Positions 45,151 to 53,918 of a stretch of DNA of 64,000 bases are shown in pieces. Made by a program: the position numbers and the translations under genes. Origin of the DNA: Taishania sp037189645 (GTDB lineage: Bacteria > Bacteroidota > Bacteroidia > Flavobacteriales_D > Crocinitomicaceae); NCBI GenBank assembly GCA_037189645.1, contig JBBCIY010000001.1, positions 1 to 64,000 on the forward strand, read 5' to 3'. Numbering within the stretch: the first letter of the stretch is position 1; every line of letters begins with the position of its first letter. Below the pieces are notes generated by a model that was not told where the DNA came from, ran no database searches, and saw only the letters and a list, made by a program, of their open reading frames with translations.

Positions 45151-45167
45151 TCTTTATATCAGCCATT

Positions 45168-45809
45168 TCAGAGCTGATCGCCAGGATTATTTTTTAACCT
45201 TAATTTTTTCAGCTGTTCTTTCGCAGGAGTAATAACCCATTTGATTGTGCGTGAAAAGCGGCCGTCTGTAGGGTATTTCCGTTGTGGTGTCATGTTGTTG
45301 AAGATAAGTGCGATCACCAGTAATATGGCTGCTCCCGAAAGCACCGGGAATAATACATATACATATCCGAGTGAGTGGATGTCATTCGAGCCGATGACGG
45401 CGATTAACGCGGTAGCTCCTCCCGGTGGGTGGAGGGTTTTGGTGAACTGCATGGCAATGATTGACAACGAAACGGCCAATGGCGCCGCAATCCAGAGCGT
45501 ATCCGGGAGTAATTGCATGACGGTAACCCCGATAATGGCACTTACGGTATGACCGCCGATTAAATTTCTAGGTTGGGCCAACGGGCTTTGGATCGCTCCG
45601 TATAACAGTACGCTCGTTGCTCCGAAGGAACCGATCAGGAAAAGGCTTTCCATATCAGAGAAATAAAAGCTCTGGATGTAGGCGATGATCCCGATTCCGA
45701 AGAAGGAACCGATAAACGACCAGAACAGCTCTTTGTAATCGACCAGTGTTTCTTTGTAAATAATGTATTTACTGATGCGGTACCCTCTGTTTATTTGCTT
45801 TTTGATCAC
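45168..45809 (-). CDS. HPP family membrane protein
   Basis: A 213-residue integral membrane protein with about five hydrophobic helices and the family motif TLHPPGGATALIA after the third to fourth helix, plus SPLAQPRNLIGGH. HPP proteins have been linked to nitrite transport in cyanobacteria and plants; for this Bacteroidota form no substrate is known. Start is the ATG at 45809. A TACCTTTG promoter element precedes it. It diverges from the epimerase-CBS gene. Confidence 0.9.
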   Translation of the reverse strand: MIKKQINRGYRISKYIIYKETLVDYKELFWSFIGSFFGIGIIAYIQSFYFSDMESLFLIGSFGATSVLLYGAIQSPLAQPRNLIGGHTVSAIIGVTVMQLLPDTLWIAAPLAVSLSIIAMQFTKTLHPPGGATALIAVIGSNDIHSLGYVYVLFPVLSGAAILLVIALIFNNMTPQRKYPTDGRFSRTIKWVITPAKEQLKKLRLKNNPGDQL

Positions 45810-45822
45810 GGTTTTTTAGAGA

Positions 45823-45830
45823 CAAAGGTA
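45823..45830 (-). promoter_or_regulatory. -7 promoter element for the HPP gene
   Basis: The minus strand reads TACCTTTG, a perfect TAnnTTTG match, about 14 bases upstream of the start codon, so the leader would be short. No clear -33 TTG. Confidence 0.45.
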
Positions 45831-45873
45831 CATTCAACTTGTCGAATAACTGCCAGGAAATAAAAAAATAGCA

Positions 45874-45881
45874 TACATTTG
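45874..45881 (+). promoter_or_regulatory. -7 promoter element for the epimerase-CBS gene
   Basis: TACATTTG is a perfect TAnnTTTG match about 18 bases upstream of the ATG at 45899. The nearest TTG upstream is too far away for the -33 site. Confidence 0.45.
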
Positions 45882-45898
45882 TGGGAATATGATTTCCA

Positions 45899-46903
45899 AT
45901 GAAAATATCAGCATCCATATATAGTGATAAGACCCGTCCTCTAAAGGAAGTAATTGATGACCTGGTAAGCCACCAGGTAGATATGCTGCATGTAGACTGC
46001 AACGATGACGTTTCCGTTTTTCAGGATATTGATTCGATCCGGTCATGGTGCGACTTACCGATAGACTTGCACATCATCACCAAAACACCTTCCAGGTACT
46101 ATGAGCTGCTGGAAAAACACCCTGTTGAATATATTACGTTTCAATACGAAGATATGGAAGAGCCCCTCCGGATTCCCGCAAGTGTTCCGGGGAAAAAAGG
46201 ATTGGCTGTTATCACTCCGACCTCAGTTGATGTATTCAGGGAATATGCGGACTTTGACTTCATCCTCATTATGGCGACGATTCCCGGGCAGAGCGGTGGA
46301 ATTTTCGATAAGGTCAATTTTGACAAGATCCGTAAGTTCAGGAACCAGTTCCCGACGAAATCAATTCATGTAGACGGAGGAGTAAACGGGGAAGTTTCGT
46401 TCATTCTCCGGAATATGGGAGTAACTTCTTCCGTAAGCGGTTCGTATTTGTTCAAAGGGCCGAGTGTAGGGCATCAATTGATGAATTTAACGAAACGGAA
46501 CATTGAATCAACATACGTTGTTGAGGACTTTATGACTCCCCTGGCAGAATGCCCTGTTGTGCGCCTTTCCGATCTTACGGTTGAACGTATTTTAACATCG
46601 ATAGACCGGGGAAGTGTCGGGTTCACACTTGTGCTGGACGATCAAGATCTGTTTGTAGGACTGATTTCCAATGCCGATGTACGAAAAGCATTGATGAAGA
46701 ACATGGCAGATCTGAATAAAGTGCAGCCAGGTGAGATGATCAATGGGGCTCCTATCGTTATTGAAGGAACCGCGACAGTTGTCCAGTTGCTGCGAACAGT
46801 CAAAAGCAGCCCGTTTACGGTCTCGTATATGCCTGTTGTATCACACGACCGGAAAGCGCTGGGAATTGTCAACTTTGCGAACTTGATCAAGGCGGAATTA
46901 TAA
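45899..46903 (+). CDS. Ribulose-phosphate 3-epimerase-like barrel fused to CBS domain pair
   Basis: A 334-residue protein with two parts. Residues 1-200 align to the epimerase barrel: Ser6 in SASIYSD, His31 and Asp33 in LHVDCND, His58 in DLHII and Asp159 in HVDGGV, the metal/catalytic positions of the family. The usual PGFGGQ phosphate loop is changed to IPGQSGG. Residues 206-334 form two CBS motifs (VEDFMTP, LVLDDQDLFVGLISNADVR and YMPVVSHDRKALGIVN, quoted in pieces), which often bind adenosyl ligands. An AMP/ATP-sensed epimerase is plausible, but substrate and regulation are inferred. Monocistronic; the next 244 bases hold only the aroF promoter. Confidence 0.82.
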   Translation: MKISASIYSDKTRPLKEVIDDLVSHQVDMLHVDCNDDVSVFQDIDSIRSWCDLPIDLHIITKTPSRYYELLEKHPVEYITFQYEDMEEPLRIPASVPGKKGLAVITPTSVDVFREYADFDFILIMATIPGQSGGIFDKVNFDKIRKFRNQFPTKSIHVDGGVNGEVSFILRNMGVTSSVSGSYLFKGPSVGHQLMNLTKRNIESTYVVEDFMTPLAECPVVRLSDLTVERILTSIDRGSVGFTLVLDDQDLFVGLISNADVRKALMKNMADLNKVQPGEMINGAPIVIEGTATVVQLLRTVKSSPFTVSYMPVVSHDRKALGIVNFANLIKAEL

Positions 46904-47094
46904 CAGAAGGACGGAGCAGGCGATGGATGATTTTTGTGAACCTGAAAAGCTTCTGGCCGTGTTGAAATAGAATAAGATTTACGGACGTTTCGTTAATTAT
47001 TGATTGGATCGTTTTATTTACGAAGTTTTGTTAAAAAACAACTATTCCTGTTAAGAAATAATTTGAAATTTAACTTTTTCTGTTGACTCAACAA

Positions 47095-47125
47095 TTGTGA
47101 AAAGTCTTAGGATTTGTTACATTTG
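47095..47125 (+). promoter_or_regulatory. Bacteroidota-type promoter for the DAHP synthase operon
   Basis: TTG (47095-47097), 20 bases, then TACATTTG (47118-47125) followed by CG: a full match to TTG-N17-23-TAnnTTTG. The ATG lies 22 bases further on. The rest of the 46904-47147 spacer shows nothing recognisable. Confidence 0.7.
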
Positions 47126-47147
47126 CGAATCTCATTAATCAGGCTTT

Positions 47148-48146
47148 ATGATTATACATTTGAAAAACAGTGTAAATGCTCAACGTATCGAAGAACTGTC
47201 TCTGGAGTTGAAAGCATTTCACATCCGATATCTTGGCAAAGATGTGCTGATAACCGGTTCGGGGTTGAAAACACTTCCTGCTTCTGTTGAAAATGATGTT
47301 GACCAATTTTGGGCGTTTGATTCGGATATCCAGTTAGCTTCTAAAACTTACCAGCCGGAAAAGCGGACGATCCGGATCGGGAATGTAACAATCGGAGGAA
47401 CGACCAATAATACGGTTTTGATCGGTGGACCTTGTTCCGTGGAATCGGAAACACAGATCCGGTCTTCATCCGAAATGCTGAAGGCACTGAACCTGTCTGT
47501 TTTGCGTGGAGGCTGCTACAAGCCAAGGACGAGCCCCTATTCATTCCAGGGACTGGGATTGGAAGGTTTGAAGCTGTTGGCAAAGATGCGCGAAGAATAC
47601 GGGTTAGCAGTGATCACAGAAGCACGTGATGCCACTCATATTGATGAAATAATCGAATATACCGATGTGATCCAGGTTGGCGCAAAAGCGATGTACGACC
47701 AGGGAATTTTGCGTGCGTGTGCCAAAACAGACAAGCCTGTCCTGATCAAAAGGGGATTTGGGACGACACTGCAGGAGTTTGTCCAGGCATCAGAATTTGT
47801 GTTGTCAGGAGGGAACCCGAACGTTGTCTTATGTGAGCGCGGCATCCGTACGTTTGAAACGAAAACCCGTTTTACACTGGATTTATGTGGAGTAGCCTGG
47901 TTGCAGGAGTACACCAATTTACCGGTCATTCTGGACCCTTCTCATGCAATGGGATATGCTTACGGAGTGGCTCCGTTGGCAAAAGCCTGTACGGCAATGG
48001 GAATTGACGGATTACTGATCGAAGCACATCCGGATCCCCGCGTTGCCAAGTCTGATGCTTCCCAGCAGCTGAACCACGAAGAATTTGCCCGCTTGAAAAA
48101 GGAGCTGGAAGCTGTCGCAAACGTGGTAGGTTATAAAATTGTGTAG
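47148..48146 (+). CDS. aroF: 3-deoxy-7-phosphoheptulonate (DAHP) synthase, type I-beta
   Basis: First enzyme of the shikimate pathway, joining PEP and erythrose-4-phosphate. The N-terminal 75 residues look like the small ferredoxin-like regulatory domain of this subclass, followed by the barrel. Diagnostic motifs are GGPCSVES, KPRTSPYSFQG, CERGIRTFE and DPSHAMG; RGIRTFE separates it from the related KDO-8-P synthase. No chorismate mutase domain is fused. The N-domain suggests feedback control by an aromatic amino acid (family knowledge). A KdsC-like phosphatase follows after 5 bases, and further genes to 52058 are closely packed. The next shikimate enzyme, aroB, is at 7408. Confidence 0.92.
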   Translation: MIIHLKNSVNAQRIEELSLELKAFHIRYLGKDVLITGSGLKTLPASVENDVDQFWAFDSDIQLASKTYQPEKRTIRIGNVTIGGTTNNTVLIGGPCSVESETQIRSSSEMLKALNLSVLRGGCYKPRTSPYSFQGLGLEGLKLLAKMREEYGLAVITEARDATHIDEIIEYTDVIQVGAKAMYDQGILRACAKTDKPVLIKRGFGTTLQEFVQASEFVLSGGNPNVVLCERGIRTFETKTRFTLDLCGVAWLQEYTNLPVILDPSHAMGYAYGVAPLAKACTAMGIDGLLIEAHPDPRVAKSDASQQLNHEEFARLKKELEAVANVVGYKIV

Positions 48147-48151
48147 ATAAA

Positions 48152-48820
48152 ATGATGTTAGAGGAGAATATAAAAGGGCTTTGCTCCAGGTTTGGAGTGG
48201 ATTACGTCGGTTTTCTTGCGGATCTGGGTGTCGAGAATGTTCACGAATTATCCATATTTGACCTGAAAGCGGTTGCCGAAGAATACGAAGTTGATCTGTA
48301 TGCCCTGTTATTTAAGCCTTTGTTTCCTCTTCCTCATTTACAAAGTAAACTAAAAAAGATAAAATTACTGGTACTCGATGTCGACGGCGTTATGACTGAC
48401 GGCGGAATGTATTTCACTGAGAACGGAGACCAGTTCAAGAAGTTCAATACAAAAGACGGAATGGCGATCATTCAACTCACCAAAAATAATTTTCAAACGG
48501 CCATTATCTCGTCAGGATTTGTTTCAAATGCGGTAAAGAAACGAGCTGAAATGTTAGGTATACAACATTGTGTTGTAACCCGGGAAAGTAAACTAAGCGT
48601 GCTCAACCGGTTACTCGGCGAATTAAAGATGGAGCTTTCGGAAGTAGCGATCATCGGTGATGATATCAACGACCTGGAGGTCATGAGATCAGTAGCGATC
48701 GCAGCTTGCCCCAAAGACGCTGTTCAGCAGGTAAAGCAGCAGTGCCATATCATCTTGAACACATGCGGAGGGCAGGGTTGCGTACGTGAATTTATTGATA
48801 TGTATTTACCCCAAAATTAA
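48152..48820 (+). CDS. KdsC-like HAD phosphatase with extra N-terminal domain
   Basis: A 222-residue protein. Residues 68-222 are a KdsC-type C0 HAD phosphatase: nucleophile Asp76 and Asp78 in VLDVDGVMTDG, then SSGFVSNAV, and GDDINDLEVM. KdsC removes phosphate from KDO-8-phosphate in lipopolysaccharide synthesis. Normal KdsC is about 170-190 residues; here about 67 residues precede the core, rich in helix and with LKAVAEEYEVDLYALLF, which looks like the second half of a small helix-turn-helix domain. It follows the DAHP synthase, a relative of KdsA, by 5 bases, so another phospho-sugar acid substrate is possible. Two ATG codons stand in a row at the start. Confidence 0.82.
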   Translation: MMLEENIKGLCSRFGVDYVGFLADLGVENVHELSIFDLKAVAEEYEVDLYALLFKPLFPLPHLQSKLKKIKLLVLDVDGVMTDGGMYFTENGDQFKKFNTKDGMAIIQLTKNNFQTAIISSGFVSNAVKKRAEMLGIQHCVVTRESKLSVLNRLLGELKMELSEVAIIGDDINDLEVMRSVAIAACPKDAVQQVKQQCHIILNTCGGQGCVREFIDMYLPQN

Positions 48821-48859
48821 AAACCAGGATACCCCGGAGTGGTATTCAACGAATCGAAA

Positions 48860-50089
48860 ATGAAACAAGTAAAATTAGGAATTATCAGAGAAGGAAAAGT
48901 GCCTCACGATCTTCGTGTACCCCTTACCCCGAAACAATGTAAAACGGTAGAGGCTCAGTATCCGGAGGTAAAAGTGGTGGTACAGCCAAGTGATATCCGC
49001 TGCTATAAAGACACTGAATACAGAGAGATGGGGATTGAGCTGAGTGAAGATCTGTCTTCCTGTGACATCATCATGGGGGTGAAAGAAGTAAACATTGAGG
49101 ACCTGATCCCGAGTAAAAAATTCATGTTCTTCTCTCATACCATCAAGAAACAGCCGTACAACCGCCCATTATTGAAAGCGATCCTGGATAAGAAAATCCA
49201 GCTGATCGATTACGAAGTGCTGAAAGACAGGTTCAATAAACGCATCATTGGCTTCGGGCGCTATGCCGGCATTGTCGGGTGCTATAACGGCTTCCGGGTA
49301 TTAGGGCTTAAAACGGGGCTGTATGAATTGAAGCCGGCTCATGCTTGCGAAAACAGGCAGGAAATGGAAGGAGAGCTGAGCAAAGTTGTTTTTCCTCCCC
49401 ATACACGGGTTGTTTTGACCGGATGGGGGAGAGTAGGAAACGGAGCCAGGGAGGTTATTGATCTGTTGCCGATCAAAGAGGTGACTCCTTCTGAATTCCT
49501 GGAAGAACAATTCGACGGTCCTATTTTTACACACCTGGATACCGAAGATTATTTCCAGCCGAAAGACGGAACCGAATTTGTGAAAAGTGATTTTTATTCA
49601 AACCCCGGGAGCTATAAATCCGTATTCGGGAACTACATCAGGAAAGGAGCTACGGTATATATTCCCTGTCATTACTGGAGCAGTAAATCTCCGTTTATCC
49701 TGACGAAAGATGAGTTGAGGCAGGAAGGTGTAAAGTTGAAGGTTGTTGCTGATATTTCGTGCGATATTGCCGGACCCATTGCCTGTACGATCCGTTCAAG
49801 CAAGATCTCCGATCCGGTATACGGGTACGATCCCGTATCAGGTCAGGAAGTGGATTTTATGAACGAGAACGCGATCGCGGTGATGGCGGTTGACAATTTA
49901 CCGTGCGAATTGCCAAAGGATGCTTCCGAAGATTTTGGAAGTGAATTGATCAAAAATGTTTTCCCGCCGTTGTTCAGGGAAGATCCGGACCAGATCATTG
50001 CAAGAGGCTCGGAAACAGACTTGAACGGAAACCTGACCCCCGGTTTTGAGTATTTAAGTGATTATGTAAATGAATTAAACGAAGTATAA
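48860..50089 (+). CDS. Saccharopine/alanine dehydrogenase-like NAD-dependent enzyme
   Basis: A 409-residue protein with the alanine dehydrogenase/PNT-like N-terminal domain (GIIREGKVPHDLRVPLTP) followed by a Rossmann part (VVLTGWGRVGNGAREV) and a C-terminal lobe with ADISCDIAGPIACTIRSS. It resembles the NAD-dependent saccharopine dehydrogenase (lysine-forming) type found in Bacteroidota. Whether it works on saccharopine here is not provable. I start at ATG 48860 rather than GTG 48839, whose extra seven residues look unlike the family N-terminus. It overlaps the following MFS gene by one base. Confidence 0.85.
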   Translation: MKQVKLGIIREGKVPHDLRVPLTPKQCKTVEAQYPEVKVVVQPSDIRCYKDTEYREMGIELSEDLSSCDIIMGVKEVNIEDLIPSKKFMFFSHTIKKQPYNRPLLKAILDKKIQLIDYEVLKDRFNKRIIGFGRYAGIVGCYNGFRVLGLKTGLYELKPAHACENRQEMEGELSKVVFPPHTRVVLTGWGRVGNGAREVIDLLPIKEVTPSEFLEEQFDGPIFTHLDTEDYFQPKDGTEFVKSDFYSNPGSYKSVFGNYIRKGATVYIPCHYWSSKSPFILTKDELRQEGVKLKVVADISCDIAGPIACTIRSSKISDPVYGYDPVSGQEVDFMNENAIAVMAVDNLPCELPKDASEDFGSELIKNVFPPLFREDPDQIIARGSETDLNGNLTPGFEYLSDYVNELNEV

Positions 50090-51504
50090 TGCTGGAAAAA
50101 GGAAATAAAAAGATAATCAGAGGCTGGATTTTTTATGACTGGGCGAATTCAGTATACAACCTGGTTATTTCTTCCGCCATATTTCCGATATTTTACGATA
50201 AGGTAACTTCAAGGATGTTCCTGGACAGCTATAACCAGAAGAACGGGTTGAAACTGGAAACGATCGAAGAGCTGCCGAAAGATGTGAACATAGCCGTTGA
50301 TATTTTCGGAACGCAGCTTTCACCATCTGTGCTGATGTCTTTCACGCTTTCCTTTTCTTTCCTGGTGGTTACCATCCTTTCCCCGATGTTGTCCGGAATT
50401 GCGGATGTCACGGGGAGTAAGAAAAAATTCATGAAGTTCTTCTGCTACCTTGGCGCATTGTCGTGTGTTTCCCTGTATTGGTTTGGGAAAGCTCCTCTGG
50501 AAGTAGGGATGTTGTCTGTATTCTTTGCCAGCATCGGTTTCTGGAACAGCCTGGTATTTTACAATGCCTTTTTGCCGGAGATCGCTGCGCCGAAGGACCA
50601 CGATCGTATTTCTGCGAGTGGCTATACGATGGGGTATTTAGGAAGCATGCTGCTGCTGATTACCTGCCTGGCCATGATCATGGGGCTGGGCGATCACCTT
50701 ACCCGTGTCAGCTTTATCCTTGTTGGTATCTGGTGGATTGGATTCAGCCAGCTGACCTACCGGGTACTTCCCGACAATGTTTACAACCGGCCAAAATCCA
50801 AAAAGGTGCTGACAAAAGGGTTTCACGAGCTGAGAAAGGTATTTAAAGAATTCAGGGGGCAACCCAGGCTGAAACGTTACCTGGGTTCATTCTTCTTTTT
50901 CAACACGGGCGTCCAGACAGTGATGTTAATGGCGGTCCTGTATGCCAAGCGTGAGATCTTTTCAGGAAAATACGAAGACCAGGCGACAACAGGGCTGATC
51001 CTGGCAATTCTACTCATTCAGCTGCTGGGAGCAGCAGGAGCGTTTCTGTTATCCCGCCTTTCAAAACAGATCGGGAATATCAGGTCATTGATTGTAGCTG
51101 TTTCCATCTGGGTGCCATTGTGCATCAGTGCCTATTTCCTGACAACACCATTCGGATTTTATTTCCTGGCTGCAGGAGTCGGGCTGGTGATGGGAGGAAC
51201 ACAGGCCCTGGCACGTTCAACCTACTCCAAATTCCTTCCTGAAACGCAGGATCATGCTTCCTACTTCTCGTTTTACGATGTGACCGAAAAGGTGGGAATC
51301 GTATTTGGAACGTTTTTCTTCGGATTGATGGAATACCTGACAGATGACATGCGTTCATCCATCCTGTCCGTTATCTTCTTCTTTGTGGTTGGACTGATCG
51401 TTCTGCTTTTTGTACCGAAGGACAAGCTGGAAGATGCTCCTGATTACGATGAAAAGCTGACTTCGGAGAATAAAGTGCTTGATGATCTGCTATGGAAGAA
51501 GTGA
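50089..51504 (+). CDS. MFS transporter, UMF1 (Atg22-like) family
   Basis: A 471-residue membrane protein with 11-12 predicted helices. The start WIFYDWANSVYNLVI and the following loop of about 50 residues are the marks of the UMF1 subfamily, related to the yeast vacuolar amino-acid effluxer Atg22. The substrate is unknown; efflux of amino acids is a family-based guess. Its ATG overlaps the stop of the dehydrogenase gene by one base, and its own end overlaps the AraC-type regulator by 13 bases, suggesting co-expression and perhaps local control. Confidence 0.9.
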   Translation: MLEKGNKKIIRGWIFYDWANSVYNLVISSAIFPIFYDKVTSRMFLDSYNQKNGLKLETIEELPKDVNIAVDIFGTQLSPSVLMSFTLSFSFLVVTILSPMLSGIADVTGSKKKFMKFFCYLGALSCVSLYWFGKAPLEVGMLSVFFASIGFWNSLVFYNAFLPEIAAPKDHDRISASGYTMGYLGSMLLLITCLAMIMGLGDHLTRVSFILVGIWWIGFSQLTYRVLPDNVYNRPKSKKVLTKGFHELRKVFKEFRGQPRLKRYLGSFFFFNTGVQTVMLMAVLYAKREIFSGKYEDQATTGLILAILLIQLLGAAGAFLLSRLSKQIGNIRSLIVAVSIWVPLCISAYFLTTPFGFYFLAAGVGLVMGGTQALARSTYSKFLPETQDHASYFSFYDVTEKVGIVFGTFFFGLMEYLTDDMRSSILSVIFFFVVGLIVLLFVPKDKLEDAPDYDEKLTSENKVLDDLLWKK

Positions 51505-52058
51505 TACATATCAAAAACATGGTCTGCGACCGCTGCATCATGGCAGTGAAATCGGAGCTGGATAAGCTGGCAATACCGGTAACATCCGTTATCCTGGGAG
51601 AGGTTGTCGTTGACGGTTCTCTTTCAAAGGAAACCAAAGAGCAGCTTAAGACCAACCTGGAGCAGATCGGGTTTGAGCTGCTGGAAGACAAAAGACACCA
51701 GCTGACTGAACGGGTGAAGAATATCATTATCGAATTGATCCACCACAAACATACACAGCTGCATATCAACCTTTCGGATTATATCAGTGAGCAGATCGGG
51801 ATGGATTACAGCTCCATCAGCAAACAGTTTTCTGAAACGGAGCATACTACCATTGAGAAATTCGTCATTGCCCAGAAAATCGAACGGGTGAAGGAACTGA
51901 TCAGCTACAATGAGCTGACATTGAGTGAGATTGCGGATCACCTGCATTATTCCAGCGTAGCGCATCTGAGCGGACAGTTCAAAAAGATCACCGGCATAAC
52001 CCCTTCCGAATACAGGAACAGAGAGCTGAAGGACCGGAAGCCATTGAATGAGATCTGA
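51492..52058 (+). CDS. AraC-type regulator with HMA-like N-terminal domain
   Basis: A 188-residue protein. Residues 1-75 look like a heavy-metal-associated ferredoxin fold with a CxxC pair, Cys12 and Cys15 (NMVCDRC). Residues about 80-180 form an AraC DNA-binding domain: a first HTH around MDYSSISKQF and a second around LTLSEIADHLHYSSVAHLS, quoted in pieces, ending FKKITGITPSEYR. Such a sensor could respond to copper, zinc or a thiol stress signal (inferred). It overlaps the transporter gene by 13 bases and is the last gene of the aroF run. Confidence 0.85.
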   Translation: MEEVIHIKNMVCDRCIMAVKSELDKLAIPVTSVILGEVVVDGSLSKETKEQLKTNLEQIGFELLEDKRHQLTERVKNIIIELIHHKHTQLHINLSDYISEQIGMDYSSISKQFSETEHTTIEKFVIAQKIERVKELISYNELTLSEIADHLHYSSVAHLSGQFKKITGITPSEYRNRELKDRKPLNEI

Positions 52059-52107
52059 GAATACTGTGAATGGAAAAGAAAAGAGATCTTTGACTGTTCT
52101 GCAACCG

Positions 52108-53790
52108 TTATTTTTCCTGCCTTAATTGCTGTTTCTCAGCAGGAGTCGGTTTGCGCTCCCAGTTATTGGCATACGGCTTTACCAAAGATGATCGTTCAAC
52201 CTCTGAGGGACTGATCTTACCGTCCATGTACCTGGACAATAGTTTAAAAGCAGATTTGTTTTCAGATTTTAAAACGAGTAGGGTGGAATTGAGGGCGGCT
52301 CTTACCGCAACCGGGATCCCACCTCCCAGCTCCGCCCAGTGCCCGCTCAAAAAGACGTTTGGTACAGGAGTTTTGTAATGGGCGATCTTTGCCTGCATAT
52401 TGGATTTCCCGGGGCGTGCTCCCATCATCGTTCCGTTCCTGTTGCCTGTATACCGCTGATGGGTGATCGGTGTGGCAATATCCAGGTAAACAATGTGTGA
52501 ACGGAGGTCAATGTTCAGCTCTTTTTCGATCCTGTCAATGAGGATCTCAGCTACTTTTTGCTTGGTATCTTTGTATTCTGTTCCCCGTTTGTAGGTTCCG
52601 TGCTCATCCAGCATTGTTCCCCAGTTCTCGTATTGGTCGATGAAGGAAGGAATGAAGATCGTAAGGGTTCCTTTCCCTTCGGGAGCAAGTGTCTTATCCC
52701 TGACAGAGCCGGAAATAACATGAATCCCGCTTGTTTGAGGGTCTCCATTCCCAAGCTTATTCCTGTCCTGCTTCGCATCAGAGATATAAAGGATTTCTTC
52801 TCCGAATCCCAGTTCTTCTCCTGTGCAATCCAGTGCAAGGGATAATGTAAATGCCGAGGCGTACAGCTCTGCATCGTCGAGCCGTTTCAGGAAATCGGGA
52901 TTAGCGGTTCCCTGGGGAAGGTATTTTTCATACAGGTTCTTTACATCGCATGCCGCAATGACATATTTCCCGAATACCTGGTGGGTTGTTCCCCTGTGCT
53001 CATATTCCACACCATATGCGTGCTGGTCTTTTACAAGGATTCTGGATACCCTGGATTTAAAACGGATGTCATTTCCGTAAGAATTACTGACGTGCTCCAG
53101 CCATTCTGCAAATGTCTGGCTTCCTCCTTCGGGAGGGGTCTGGTAATCCTGGATCTTCGCCCAGGCGACCGGGATCAGGCAGGAAAGCAGGTCGGGTTCG
53201 GAACTGAACAACTCAAGCAGCTTGGGGTTTGAAAAGTATTTCCTGAGCCCTTTTTCCACTTTTTCACCAGCGTAAAAGATGTGGGGGATGAACGGAATCA
53301 CAAAGCGGAGCATTTGAATTCCCCGGTTGGCCTTTTCAAACAGGTTCATCGTCGACATGTTCCGGTTGATGAAACGGAAGTTCTCAAATGATTTCCCGAT
53401 CTTCCGGGCGTCTTTAAAAAAACGTTCTATTCCGGTTCTGTCCTCCGGAAAATCTTGTTGTAGCTGTTCTTTGAAGGCATCCACATCTGTCGTCACCAGG
53501 TACTGGTATTCGTTGACATGGTAGCGCCGGATATGGTGCTGTACGTGAGCCTTTGGGAAATCGTTCCCGATAAATGAAAAGGCGTGTGTTACGAGGCCGT
53601 TTTCCCCGCACTGATTGAGCCAGTGGATGGCCGAGTCAAAACGGTAATCCAGGCGGTTGAATCCTGCGATGTAGCCCCCTGGACGGGCATCCATTTCCAG
53701 CACACACACACGATACCCCAGCCGGCCAAAGAGTGAAGCAGACATTAAGCCGCTTATGCCGGCACCAATGACAATAACGTCATAATCCAT
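52108..53790 (-). CDS. CrtI/retinol-saturase-like FAD-dependent oxidoreductase
   Basis: A 560-residue flavoprotein. It has a dinucleotide-binding GAGISGLMSASLFG near the N-terminus, then LEMDARPGGYI, and a second conserved GHWAELGGGIPVAVRAA near the C-terminus. This is the pattern of phytoene desaturase/all-trans-retinol saturase relatives (carotenoid or isoprenoid oxidation or reduction). I use the ATG at 53790; a TTG at 53808 would add six residues. No carotenoid genes lie next to it, so the substrate is uncertain. It ends 49 bases from the AraC gene, convergent to it. Confidence 0.88.
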   Translation of the reverse strand: MDYDVIVIGAGISGLMSASLFGRLGYRVCVLEMDARPGGYIAGFNRLDYRFDSAIHWLNQCGENGLVTHAFSFIGNDFPKAHVQHHIRRYHVNEYQYLVTTDVDAFKEQLQQDFPEDRTGIERFFKDARKIGKSFENFRFINRNMSTMNLFEKANRGIQMLRFVIPFIPHIFYAGEKVEKGLRKYFSNPKLLELFSSEPDLLSCLIPVAWAKIQDYQTPPEGGSQTFAEWLEHVSNSYGNDIRFKSRVSRILVKDQHAYGVEYEHRGTTHQVFGKYVIAACDVKNLYEKYLPQGTANPDFLKRLDDAELYASAFTLSLALDCTGEELGFGEEILYISDAKQDRNKLGNGDPQTSGIHVISGSVRDKTLAPEGKGTLTIFIPSFIDQYENWGTMLDEHGTYKRGTEYKDTKQKVAEILIDRIEKELNIDLRSHIVYLDIATPITHQRYTGNRNGTMMGARPGKSNMQAKIAHYKTPVPNVFLSGHWAELGGGIPVAVRAALNSTLLVLKSENKSAFKLLSRYMDGKISPSEVERSSLVKPYANNWERKPTPAEKQQLRQEK

Positions 53791-53841
53791 GTTCTTTTCT
53801 TCGCTCAATGAAAACTGTTTAGGTGTAAAATTAATGATAAT

Positions 53842-53866
53842 TTGAAGCGATGAATGAATCGTTCAA
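53842..53866. promoter_or_regulatory. Imperfect inverted repeat upstream of the CrtI-like gene
   Basis: TTGAAGCGAT and ATCGTTCAA pair over nine bases with one bulged G and a six-base loop. It lies between the TonB receptor stop and the oxidoreductase start. It could be a weak terminator or an operator; neither is proven. Confidence 0.35.
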
Positions 53867-53918
53867 TTATTTATTTGATGGTGTGCCTTTTAAGCTTTCT
53901 GTTATAGCTGACTGCCCG

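Noticed and set aside
47148..48146. KDO-8-phosphate synthase (kdsA) as identity for the DAHP synthase
   Set aside because: The GPCSVES and RGIRTFE motifs and the N-terminal ferredoxin-like domain fit DAHP synthase type I-beta, not KdsA.
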